15,249 nt of DNA, taken from NCBI GenBank assembly GCA_002352045.1, contig DEHT01000089.1:16728-31976 (forward strand), in the 5' to 3' direction. Below the pieces are notes generated by a model. It saw nothing but the letters and a program-made list of their open reading frames with translations, ran no database searches and was not told the DNA's origin. Position 1 is the first letter of the stretch. Each line of letters starts with the position of its first letter. The stretch comes from Chitinophagaceae bacterium UBA2793 (lineage in GTDB: Bacteria; Bacteroidota; Bacteroidia; Chitinophagales; Chitinophagaceae). The position numbers were made by a program, and so were the translations under genes. This document shows positions 7,027-13,659 of the stretch, in pieces.

Positions 7027-7833
7027 TTATCTTACTGGTTTATAATACTTTAAAGCATCAGGCAAATATTTTTTTATTTGGTTAATCCGGCTCTCATCCG
7101 AAGGATGCGTTGATAATAACTCAGGAGGTTTTTGCCCATTGCTGGCGGCCGCCATTCTTTGCCAAAAAGCAACTGCTTCATTTGGATTATAGCCAGCCAT
7201 AGCTGTAAAAATTAAACCAAATCTATCAGCTTCTAATTCCTGTTTGCGGGAATTGGGCAATAAAACTCCCACTTGTGCACCCGGTGCGAATATATTATTG
7301 AAAAGTGCATTGGCTTTGGTATTGCCGGTTGTAAAAATATTACCTGCTACTTGTAACCCCTGAGCCATTGCAGCCTGGCTCATTCTTTCATTACCATGCT
7401 TTGCTAATGCATGTGTTATTTCATGTCCCATAACTACAGCCAATGCGGCTTCATTTTGGGCTACGGGTAAAAGTCCGGTATAAACAACCACTTTACCTCC
7501 GGGCATACACCAGGCATTTACCTGCCCATTATTTACAAGATTAAATTCCCATTTGTAACCACTAAGATCAACCGGGTTTGCCTGGGTTTTATAATATTGA
7601 GTAATTGCTGATGCTAACCTGTTCCCTACTCTTTTTACCATTTCAGCATCCTTGCTGTTTGCGCCAGTTACTACTTTATTTTCAGTCAAAAATTGTTTGT
7701 ACTGACTTACGGCTTCTTCCTGTAATGTTGACTCAGGAAAAAGAGACAATTGTTGACGGCCAGTTACAGCATTTGTACTGCAAGAAGAAAATAAAACTGG
7801 AATTGCGGCGAATAAAAGAATTGATTTTTTCAT
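7027..7833 (-). CDS. M48-family metalloprotease lipoprotein
   Basis: Zinc-dependent peptidase of the M48 family (LoiP/BepA/Oma1-like), expected to degrade misfolded proteins in the periplasm or at the outer membrane. The N-terminus is a lipoprotein signal with Cys18 in an FSSC lipobox, followed by a VTGRQQL stretch typical of this group. The zinc site is GHEITH (His137, Glu138, His141), and the third ligand lies in QELEAD (Glu199, in an E-x-x-x-D pattern with Asp203). A STHPSDESRI motif at 241-250 is the conserved C-terminal signature. The 268-residue length matches the single-domain members without TPR repeats. It follows plsY by 82 bases on the same strand with no clear terminator between, so co-transcription is possible. 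Confidence 0.92.
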   Translation of the reverse strand: MKKSILLFAAIPVLFSSCSTNAVTGRQQLSLFPESTLQEEAVSQYKQFLTENKVVTGANSKDAEMVKRVGNRLASAITQYYKTQANPVDLSGYKWEFNLVNNGQVNAWCMPGGKVVVYTGLLPVAQNEAALAVVMGHEITHALAKHGNERMSQAAMAQGLQVAGNIFTTGNTKANALFNNIFAPGAQVGVLLPNSRKQELEADRFGLIFTAMAGYNPNEAVAFWQRMAAASNGQKPPELLSTHPSDESRINQIKKYLPDALKYYKPVR

Positions 7834-7915
7834 TGTTCAAGTATTTTAATAAATAACTAAAACAATAGACGTACTATATATGCCTTTGTAAAATGTTAAA
7901 GGTGGCGATTCTAAT

Positions 7916-8569
7916 TTAATCAGCACTACGATTAGACTTGCGCTTGTCTCTATGTTTTAAAATTGGCAACCTACTTTCAACACCACGCAATAAACGGCCA
8001 ATATTTTTTTGATGTGTGAAAACAACCAAACCTGCAACAATTAGAGCAAATACCCGATACAATACTTCATGCTCGTTCCAAATCCATAAAACACTTATGG
8101 GCAACATTATGGCTGCCAAAATGGAACTTAATGATACATATCGGGTTAAAAACAAAACTAATAAAAACACGCCTACACAAGCTAAAGCTATAACAGGCTG
8201 CAAAGCCAATACCATTCCAAACAAAGTTGCCACACCTTTACCACCTTTAAATTTTGCAAAAATGGGAAAAATATGACCTAGTACGGCAGCCATTCCCAAG
8301 CCAATTATCAGGTTTGTTCTGGCAAGTTCATTATCAGTATAAAACGGAATAAAATTCCACAGTGAAGAAGCAATTACGCCTTTTAAGATATCCATGGCCA
8401 TTACAATAACACCATATTTGGAGCCAAGGGTTCTAAAAGTATTGGTAGCACCCATGTTGCCACTACCATAATCCCGGATATCAATACCGAATATGGATTT
8501 ACTAATGATTAATGCGCTAGGAATTGAACCAATAAAATAAGCACATACTATAAGAAGCAATTCTGTCAT
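7916..8569 (-). CDS. plsY: Glycerol-3-phosphate acyltransferase PlsY
   Basis: Integral inner-membrane enzyme that transfers an acyl group from acyl-phosphate to glycerol-3-phosphate, the first acylation step of phospholipid synthesis in the PlsX/PlsY route. The three conserved motifs are present: GSIPSA at 14-19, GSGNMGATN at 36-44, and GHIFPIFAKFKGGKGVAT at 98-115. Hydrophobic membrane spans lie near 3-20, 53-72, 86-103, 116-142 and 147-190. The 217-residue length is normal, and a basic tail of about 20 residues follows the last span. A promoter candidate and an AAAGGA ribosome site lie just upstream, so it need not depend on prmA transcription. Confidence 0.96.
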   Translation of the reverse strand: MTELLLIVCAYFIGSIPSALIISKSIFGIDIRDYGSGNMGATNTFRTLGSKYGVIVMAMDILKGVIASSLWNFIPFYTDNELARTNLIIGLGMAAVLGHIFPIFAKFKGGKGVATLFGMVLALQPVIALACVGVFLLVLFLTRYVSLSSILAAIMLPISVLWIWNEHEVLYRVFALIVAGLVVFTHQKNIGRLLRGVESRLPILKHRDKRKSNRSAD

Positions 8570-8573
8570 CGTT

Positions 8574-8579
8574 TCCTTT
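8574..8579 (-). promoter_or_regulatory. Shine-Dalgarno sequence of plsY
   Basis: AAAGGA on the minus strand stands four bases before the ATG at 8569 and supports that start. Most genes in this window lack such a site. Confidence 0.4.
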
Positions 8580-8594
8580 AGTTGAGTTGAATAA

Positions 8595-8623
8595 CAAAAA
8601 TAAGGGAAAAAAACTAAGCCAAA
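8595..8623 (-). promoter_or_regulatory. Candidate plsY promoter (TTTG-N17-TATTTTTG)
   Basis: On the minus strand TTTG (8620-8623) and TATTTTTG (8595-8602) are separated by 17 bases, close to the Bacteroidota -33/-7 arrangement. The -7 element ends 25 bases before the start codon. This is the most complete two-element promoter seen in the window. Confidence 0.55.
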
Positions 8624-8646
8624 ACATTAAATTAAATTGCAGAAAA

Positions 8647-9468
8647 TTAACAAGTTGCATTCAAACAAATCCAACCATTCCTATGGAATACATTTTTAAT
8701 ATAGAAGCCTCTATTTTGTAATTCAATAACTATCTGCTCTTCATCGGCAGCCATTAAACCACTAAATAAAAAAGTAGCTTCCGATTTCGCAATTGATTGC
8801 AATACCTCAAGGTTTGCTAAAATTACATTTAAGTTTATATTGGCTAAAATTACATCTGCCTTTGGCAGGTTGTTAACCGGCAAATTATCTGCCAAAACAA
8901 GTTCAATTTTTGAACATTCATTTGCCTGAATATTTTCATGAGCATTTCTTATGCTCCACTCATCGTTATCGGTTGCAATTATTTTATTTGCCCCCAATTT
9001 TTCAGCAAGAATAGCCAAAACGCCTGTGCCTGTACCAAAATCAATCACTGTTTTATTATAAAAATTGATTCCCTGCATTTGCTCAATCATTAAATATGTG
9101 GTGGCGTGATGGCCAGTTCCAAAACTCATTTTAGGCGTAATGATAATTTCATGAACGGTATGCTTAACCTGTTCATGAAAAGAGGCTCGGATTGTTGCAA
9201 AATTTCCTATTACTACGGGCTCAAAGCTCGACTCCCATTGTGCATTCCAGTTTTGCTGTTCTATTGTTTCAAATGAGTAATCTACTTCATACTCCTTCAT
9301 TATTTCATCCAGCAAAGCCTCATCCCATAAATCACTTTTTATTGAAATGATGGTTTCATTTTCTCTCTCTTCCACCCCTTCAAATCCTTCATCCAATAAG
9401 AGTGCTGAAATGATTTCGGATTTTTCCGGTGAAGTTTTAAAACGAATAGAAATATATTCTGTACTCAT
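8647..9468 (-). CDS. prmA: Ribosomal protein L11 methyltransferase PrmA
   Basis: SAM-dependent cytoplasmic enzyme that methylates ribosomal protein L11. Residues 1 to about 65 form the L11-recognition domain, and NWNAQWESSFEPV at 73-85 is the linker signature. The catalytic Rossmann domain has FGTGHHATT at 116-124, the SAM-binding DFGTGTGVLAI at 143-153, ATDND around 165-169, and NINLN at 210-214, the PrmA version of the N-x-x-x motif IV. The 273-residue length is slightly shorter than the proteobacterial enzyme, and no part appears missing. The start lies 15 bases after the MazG-like gene's stop on the same strand, so the two are very likely one transcript. Confidence 0.95.
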   Translation of the reverse strand: MSTEYISIRFKTSPEKSEIISALLLDEGFEGVEERENETIISIKSDLWDEALLDEIMKEYEVDYSFETIEQQNWNAQWESSFEPVVIGNFATIRASFHEQVKHTVHEIIITPKMSFGTGHHATTYLMIEQMQGINFYNKTVIDFGTGTGVLAILAEKLGANKIIATDNDEWSIRNAHENIQANECSKIELVLADNLPVNNLPKADVILANINLNVILANLEVLQSIAKSEATFLFSGLMAADEEQIVIELQNRGFYIKNVFHRNGWICLNATC

Positions 9469-9483
9469 TATAACAAAATTATT

Positions 9484-9951
9484 TTACTTTAAAATTTCTT
9501 CTAGGTTGGCCGGTGAATATTTCACCGATTTTAAAGTTTTATTGTCGGCTTTTCTATATACCAAAAAGAGGCCATCTTTTTCGCTGTAATAACTATCTGT
9601 ACCATCTTTTTCTTTAAAATGCTGTATGGTTTCTTCAGCCTCTTCAATAGTTTTACAGGCTTTGCTCATATTGGAGCGTTGTACTTCATCAAAAAGTGCA
9701 GCAAATTTATCTTTTAACCCAAACTCCAACACTGCTCCAGAAAGTACATATTGCAAATCGCAAAGTGCATCAGCTATTTCTACAATATCATTGTCCTTAA
9801 TAGCTGCTTCTAATTCTTTAAGCTCTTCGGCTAATAGCTCAACCCTAAGTTTGCACCTTTCAGGTGAGGGAACTTGCGGTTGTTCTAATATGGGATGTTG
9901 AAATAATTGATGAAATGCTGCTACTGATGTTAATGATTTGGGGTCTTGCAT
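9484..9951 (-). CDS. MazG-like nucleoside triphosphate pyrophosphohydrolase
   Basis: Predicted to hydrolyse nucleoside triphosphates to monophosphate and pyrophosphate, a housecleaning role in the cytoplasm. The all-alpha MazG/PRA-PH core spans about residues 10-100. Its metal-binding acidic pattern is complete: Glu42-Glu43-x-x-Glu46 on one helix and Glu58-x-x-Asp61 (with Asp65) on the next. After about residue 100 comes a separate 55-residue segment (rich in Glu, Tyr and Lys) ahead of the C-terminus SPANLEEILK; I read it as a small appended domain seen in related Bacteroidota proteins. The protein has one MazG unit, unlike the two-unit E. coli MazG. The gene is first in a probable two-gene unit with prmA. 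Substrate preference cannot be told from sequence. Confidence 0.85.
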   Translation of the reverse strand: MQDPKSLTSVAAFHQLFQHPILEQPQVPSPERCKLRVELLAEELKELEAAIKDNDIVEIADALCDLQYVLSGAVLEFGLKDKFAALFDEVQRSNMSKACKTIEEAEETIQHFKEKDGTDSYYSEKDGLFLVYRKADNKTLKSVKYSPANLEEILK

Positions 9952-10016
9952 AAAAAAATATTAAGCTGGCAAAATAGTAAATTAGTAGATGTTAAAATAA
10001 AAGGTTTATACACTAC

Positions 10017-10044
10017 AAAAAAGAGGTTGCTCAGTAGAGCAACC
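10017..10044 (-). terminator. Rho-independent terminator of pnp
   Basis: On the minus strand GGTTGCTC and GAGCAACC form a perfect 8-bp stem around a TACT loop, followed by TCTTTTTT. It lies 25 bases beyond the pnp stop codon and separates pnp from the MazG-like gene. Confidence 0.92.
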
Positions 10045-10069
10045 CCATGGTTATTTTGATAGTAAAAAA

Positions 10070-12220
10070 TTATTGAGCATTACCAGCCTCGGGCTTTGGA
10101 GGAGCTTCAGGCTTTGGCATTAGTACTTTGCGACTTAATTTAAATTTACCCGTTTTAGGATCAACCTCCAGCAATTTCACTTTTACTTTATCGCCTTCTT
10201 TAAATATGCCATTCATATTTTCAAGACGCTTCCAACTTATTTCGCTTATATGCAATAAGCCTTCTTTTTTAGGTAAAAATTCTACAAAAGCACCAAACTC
10301 TTTAATGCTTTTTACGGTGCCTTCATATACTTCTCCCACTTCGGGTGCAGCAACTAATCCTTTCACCCAAGCCAATGCTTTATCTAATCCTGCCTTTTCT
10401 TTAGAGAAAATGCTTACTTCTCCCACATTTTCAACTTCTTCAATATTGATAGTAGTTCCTGTTTCTCTTTGTATTTCCTGAATTACTTTACCACCTGGCC
10501 CTATCACCGCACCAATAAATTCTTTGTCAATAGTTATCTTAACCATTCTTGGTGCATGTGGCTTCACATCTGCGTGTGCTTTTTCAATACAATGGTGCAT
10601 TGCATCTAAAATGTATAAACGGCCATCTCTGGCTTGCGACAGTGCTGTACGCATAATATCCATACTTAATCCATCAACTTTTATATCCATTTGCACACCG
10701 CAAATACCATCTTTAGTTCCGGTTACTTTAAAATCCATATCTCCTAAATGATCTTCGTCTCCCAAGATATCCGTAAGGACTGCAAAGCTGTCGCCTTTTT
10801 TAATTAAGCCCATTGCCACACCACTCACATGTTTTTTCAAAGGCACACCTGCATCCATCAATGCCAATGAACCGGCGCAAACCGTAGCCATTGAAGAGGA
10901 ACCATTACTTTCTAAAATATCACTAACCACACGAACAGTATAAGGATATTCGCTTCCGGGCATCATTTGTTTTAGAGAGCGCATAGCAAGGTTACCATGT
11001 CCTACTTCTCTTCTACCAACTCCACGCATCATTTTAACTTCACCGGTTGAAAACGGTGGAAAATTATAATGCAGAATAAACTTTGAATATTCGCTGCTAT
11101 GTGCACTTTCAATCAATAATTCATCTAAAGGAGTACCCAACGTAACAGTTGTAAGCGATTGGGTTTCTCCCCTTGTAAACAATGATGATCCATGAGGAGA
11201 AGGTAAAGTGTTTACTTCCATTGCTAAAGGTCTAATTTCGGAAGTACCACGACCATCAAGCCTAATTTTTTCATTCAAAATCATGTCTCGAACTACATCA
11301 TATTGTAAGTCGCCTACATACAGTCCAATTAATTTTTTGTCTTCATCCGGCAATTCTTCTCCCAGGTAGGCTACTACCTCGTCGTGAAGGGCAGAAAAAG
11401 CTTCGCTTCTTTCATGTTTTGCAGAAGCAGTTGCAGCTATGGCATGCATTTTATCTTTTGCAAAAGCTGTAATCTTAGCATTTAATTCTTCGTTGCGATA
11501 AGGTTTGGTATATTCTCTTTTGCTGGTTATGCCTACTAAATCTCTAAGTTCCTGCTGGCCTTTAATTTGAATACGAATGGCATCATGAGCTATTTCTATG
11601 GCTTTAACCAAATCTTCTTCCTGGCACTCTTTAGCTTCACCCTCTACCATCATTATATTTTTTTCAGTAGCTGCAATAATGAATTCGTAGTCGGCATCTT
11701 TCAATTGGCTACGGGTGGGGTTAATAAAAATTTCTCCGTTTTTACGGGCAATTCTTACTTCAGAAATAATTTCCTGAATGGGAATATCAGAAACTGCCAA
11801 TGCGGCCGAAGCTGCTAAACATGCTAAAGAATCGGGCATTATTTCATCATCCGAAGAAATAAGGCTAACCAATACCTGCACATCGCAGAAATAATCTTCT
11901 GGAAATAAAGGACGAAGTGCCCTGTCTATCAAGCGGGAAGTAAGTATTTCATAATCGTTCAGGCGTGCTTCTCTTTTGAAAAAAGAGCCGGGTACACGGC
12001 CTGCAGAAGCAAATTTCTCCTGATAATCTACAGATAGTGGGAAAAAGGATTGCCCCTCCTTAGGTTCTTTGTTGGCAACTACGGTTGCTAAAATAATACA
12101 GTTGCCTTGGCGAACTGTAACGGCTCCGTCGGCCTGACGAGCCATTTTGCCCGTTTCGATGGTAACAATTCTGCCACCACCTATATCAAAACTGGTTGAT
12201 TTTGGTTGTAAAAATGACAT
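10070..12220 (-). CDS. pnp: Polyribonucleotide nucleotidyltransferase (PNPase)
   Basis: Degrades RNA 3' to 5' by phosphorolysis and can add tails in reverse; works as a ring trimer in RNA turnover. Two RNase PH domains are present. The first (about 12-145) contains VDYQEKFASAGRVPGSFFKREAR, and the second (about 323-545) contains STGEVKMMRGVGRREVGHG at 391-409 and the catalytic aspartates of GDEDHLGDMD (Asp488, Asp494). The helical linker is about 240-315. A KH domain with GPGG at 574-577 and an S1 domain at about 628-698 bind RNA. The 716-residue length is typical, with a short Pro/Lys/Ala-rich tail. It lies 120 bases downstream of rpsO on the same strand, the order conserved across many bacteria, and ends in a clear terminator. 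No Shine-Dalgarno site is visible before its ATG. Confidence 0.98.
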   Translation of the reverse strand: MSFLQPKSTSFDIGGGRIVTIETGKMARQADGAVTVRQGNCIILATVVANKEPKEGQSFFPLSVDYQEKFASAGRVPGSFFKREARLNDYEILTSRLIDRALRPLFPEDYFCDVQVLVSLISSDDEIMPDSLACLAASAALAVSDIPIQEIISEVRIARKNGEIFINPTRSQLKDADYEFIIAATEKNIMMVEGEAKECQEEDLVKAIEIAHDAIRIQIKGQQELRDLVGITSKREYTKPYRNEELNAKITAFAKDKMHAIAATASAKHERSEAFSALHDEVVAYLGEELPDEDKKLIGLYVGDLQYDVVRDMILNEKIRLDGRGTSEIRPLAMEVNTLPSPHGSSLFTRGETQSLTTVTLGTPLDELLIESAHSSEYSKFILHYNFPPFSTGEVKMMRGVGRREVGHGNLAMRSLKQMMPGSEYPYTVRVVSDILESNGSSSMATVCAGSLALMDAGVPLKKHVSGVAMGLIKKGDSFAVLTDILGDEDHLGDMDFKVTGTKDGICGVQMDIKVDGLSMDIMRTALSQARDGRLYILDAMHHCIEKAHADVKPHAPRMVKITIDKEFIGAVIGPGGKVIQEIQRETGTTINIEEVENVGEVSIFSKEKAGLDKALAWVKGLVAAPEVGEVYEGTVKSIKEFGAFVEFLPKKEGLLHISEISWKRLENMNGIFKEGDKVKVKLLEVDPKTGKFKLSRKVLMPKPEAPPKPEAGNAQ

Positions 12221-12238
12221 GTAATTAGTTTTTTCTCA

Positions 12239-12251
12239 CCGTAAAAAACGG
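12239..12251 (-). other. Small hairpin in the pnp leader
   Basis: CCGT and ACGG form a 4-bp stem around a five-base T loop on the minus strand, 18 bases before the pnp start. It is short; it could influence pnp translation, but may be chance. Confidence 0.25.
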
Positions 12252-12282
12252 CAAGTTTTAAAGAATGATGTATAACGAATAA

Positions 12283-12312
12283 TTCCCAACGGTATATTAC
12301 AACAGTTGGGAA
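12283..12312 (-). other. Hairpin between rpsO and pnp
   Basis: On the minus strand TTCCCAAC and GTTGGGAA form a perfect 8-bp stem with a 14-base loop, starting 28 bases after the rpsO stop codon. Only TTATT follows, so it is a poor intrinsic terminator. It is better read as an attenuating, stabilising or processing structure in the rpsO-pnp transcript. In E. coli the equivalent region holds a partial terminator and an RNase III-cleaved hairpin that PNPase uses to control itself; the resemblance here is positional. Confidence 0.6.
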
Positions 12313-12340
12313 CAATTCAGCTTACATATTAAATGAGTTA

Positions 12341-12613
12341 TTATTTGCGGAGACCTAATTTCTCAATCAATGACCTGTAACCAGTCAAATCATGTTTGCT
12401 CAGGTAAGTTAATAAACGCTTACGTTGACCAACCATCATCATAAGACCTCTTTGAGAAGAGAAGTCTTTCTTATTGGTTTTCAGGTGATTAGAAATATGA
12501 TTGATTCGCTCTGTTAAAAGAGCTACCTGGCCCTCAATAGAACCGGTATTGGTGGCTTTTCCACCATACGTTGCAAAAATATTTGCTTTTTTTTCTGTTG
12601 TTAAATGCGACAT
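12341..12613 (-). CDS. rpsO: 30S ribosomal protein S15
   Basis: Small-subunit primary binding protein that contacts 16S rRNA helices 20-22 and nucleates assembly of the platform. The 90 residues match the family (88-89 is usual). Diagnostic stretches include TGSIEGQVALLTERI at 22-36, LKTNKKDFSSQRGL at 44-57, and VGQRKRLLTYLSKHD at 61-75. Highly conserved residues of the RNA-binding helices (His, Asp, Ser, Arg in HLKTNKKDFSSQR) are intact. The gene leads the rpsO-pnp pair. Its leader carries a stem-loop 10 bases before the ATG, and a TACTTTTG promoter element lies further upstream. Confidence 0.98.
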   Translation of the reverse strand: MSHLTTEKKANIFATYGGKATNTGSIEGQVALLTERINHISNHLKTNKKDFSSQRGLMMMVGQRKRLLTYLSKHDLTGYRSLIEKLGLRK

Positions 12614-12623
12614 TTTGTGTTTT

Positions 12624-12641
12624 TTAAAACCAGTGTTTTAA
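12624..12641 (-). promoter_or_regulatory. Stem-loop in the rpsO leader, possible S15 autoregulatory site
   Basis: TTAAAAC-ACTG-GTTTTAA on the minus strand is a perfect 7-bp inverted repeat with a 4-base loop, ending 10 bases before the rpsO ATG. S15 represses its own translation through leader structures in several phyla, each with a different fold, so this is a natural place to look. The stem is mostly A-U, and function is inferred from position. Confidence 0.45.
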
Positions 12642-12662
12642 TTTTCTTTCTTTAATCGGGTG

Positions 12663-12670
12663 CAAAAGTA
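12663..12670 (-). promoter_or_regulatory. Candidate -7 promoter element of rpsO-pnp
   Basis: The minus strand reads TACTTTTG followed by CACCCG, a full TAnnTTTG match 49 bases before the rpsO start. A TTTT sits at the -33 position about 16 bases upstream instead of TTTG. It implies a leader of roughly 40 bases containing the stem-loop. Confidence 0.55.
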
Positions 12671-12908
12671 GTAAAATAATTCTTATAAAAGTGCTACATA
12701 CACTAATTTATATAAACTAAGATTAAAATTACGCTCTCCGATCGCCTTATTCTTGCAATTTTATTAAAAAAATGACTTCAGAGCCAACAAACTTCCTTCT
12801 TTTAAATACTCCTATAAAATGAAATTAGCCATGTAATAAACTATTTATAGTGTAGTAAGTTATCAATAAAGTAAAATTCCAATACTCTAAAATGTTTAAA
12901 ACAATCTG

Positions 12909-12936
12909 TTTGAAACAATTCATGTTAGCACTTTTG
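12909..12936 (+). promoter_or_regulatory. Candidate promoter of the 13005 lipoprotein gene
   Basis: TTTG (12909-12912) and CACTTTTG (12929-12936) are separated by 16 bases. The second differs from TAnnTTTG at the first base only, and the spacing is slightly short. It would give a leader of roughly 60 bases. Confidence 0.35.
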
Positions 12937-12953
12937 CAGTTCAGACAAACTGC
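12936..12953 (+). other. Inverted repeat at the predicted transcript start
   Basis: GCAGTT-CAGACA-AACTGC is a perfect 6-bp inverted repeat with a 6-base spacer, directly after the -7-like element of the 13005 gene. It could be an operator or a 5' transcript stem-loop. Confidence 0.35.
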
Positions 12954-13004
12954 TATTGCACCCGCTTTAGTCCTTAAATAGTTTTGGGCTTAAAATTATA
13001 AACC

Positions 13005-13553
13005 ATGAACAAAATTATTTTAATTACCCTTTTCGCCATTAATGGCTTATTGGGCTCCTGCCAAAAAGAAAAAACCAGCCAATCCGAAAATTATGGCAAT
13101 GGCCCCCGAACGAATGTATCGTCTGCAATGCAGGGGAACTGGATGTATGGAAATTTTTCCATGACAGAGTATTGGTCGCAAAATCCATCTGAATACATTG
13201 GTAACGGTTTTGAAATGGCCATTGCTTTTAAGTTTTATGCAAATGGAAACTATGAACAATATTTTACTTCAAAAACAGTAAGTGCCGGTATAGTAACCTA
13301 CCATCAGTCCTTAACAAAGGGATCGGTTGAAATAAATGAAAATGCTAAAACGATTGTTACACATGCGCACAGTGCACACTATAAGCAAACCAAAAATGGG
13401 CAAACCATGGTGGATAGAGATCTCTCTAAAAATGAAATTACAGCTCTAACCAACTATACTTATGAAGCCATTATAGAACCGAATGGTAGAAAATCTTTAC
13501 ACATAAAAATGCAGGGCACTAGTAATCCGTATGCATTTTTTCAAATCTTCTAA
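13005..13553 (+). CDS. Hypothetical lipoprotein, possibly lipocalin-like
   Basis: A 182-residue exported protein of unknown function. The N-terminus is a lipoprotein signal with an LGSC lipobox (Cys19), followed by a polar, probably unstructured linker to about residue 40. The rest is rich in aromatic residues and alternates as in beta strands: MQGNWMYG at 42-49, FKFYANGNYEQYF at 75-87, SVEINENAKTIVTH at 107-120 and YEAIIEPNGRKSLHIKM at 153-169. The G-x-W start and the F-x-F-x-x-x-G-x-Y element recall small lipocalin-like lipoproteins of Bacteroidota, but this is fold impression only. A His-rich THAHSAHY sits at 119-126. It precedes another exported-protein gene by 106 bases on the same strand, so the pair may be linked. 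Confidence 0.7.
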   Translation: MNKIILITLFAINGLLGSCQKEKTSQSENYGNGPRTNVSSAMQGNWMYGNFSMTEYWSQNPSEYIGNGFEMAIAFKFYANGNYEQYFTSKTVSAGIVTYHQSLTKGSVEINENAKTIVTHAHSAHYKQTKNGQTMVDRDLSKNEITALTNYTYEAIIEPNGRKSLHIKMQGTSNPYAFFQIF

Positions 13554-13659
13554 AAAATAATCCAACATCATTAAAGCTTTCAGCATCAGCAAGTCTCAAG
13601 AAAATAATTCTGAGGTTAGCTATTAATGTTCAATTAGCAAACTAAAAATTATAAAACTC

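Larger units (their letters stand above)
12614..13004. other. Divergent intergenic region between rpsO and the 13005 lipoprotein gene
   Basis: This 391-base AT-rich stretch has no credible coding frame. The left end holds the rpsO leader stem-loop and promoter element; the right end holds a promoter candidate and a small inverted repeat for the plus-strand gene. In the middle, about 12680-12890, I see no gene, RNA or repeat. Confidence 0.7.

Noticed and set aside
11567..11818. Plus-strand open frame inside pnp with hydrophobic residues
   Set aside because: It is antisense to a highly conserved part of PNPase, has no ribosome site or promoter, and its composition follows from the codons of the opposite strand.
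12680..12890. Possible small gene or RNA in the longest non-coding stretch
   Set aside because: The only ATG-led frames are under 20 codons, and no extended stem, tRNA-like pattern or known riboswitch core could be seen.
13594..13618. Imperfect hairpin (CTCA...TGAG) between the two exported-protein genes
   Set aside because: Only four outer pairs before mismatches and no T-run; not a credible terminator or RNA element.
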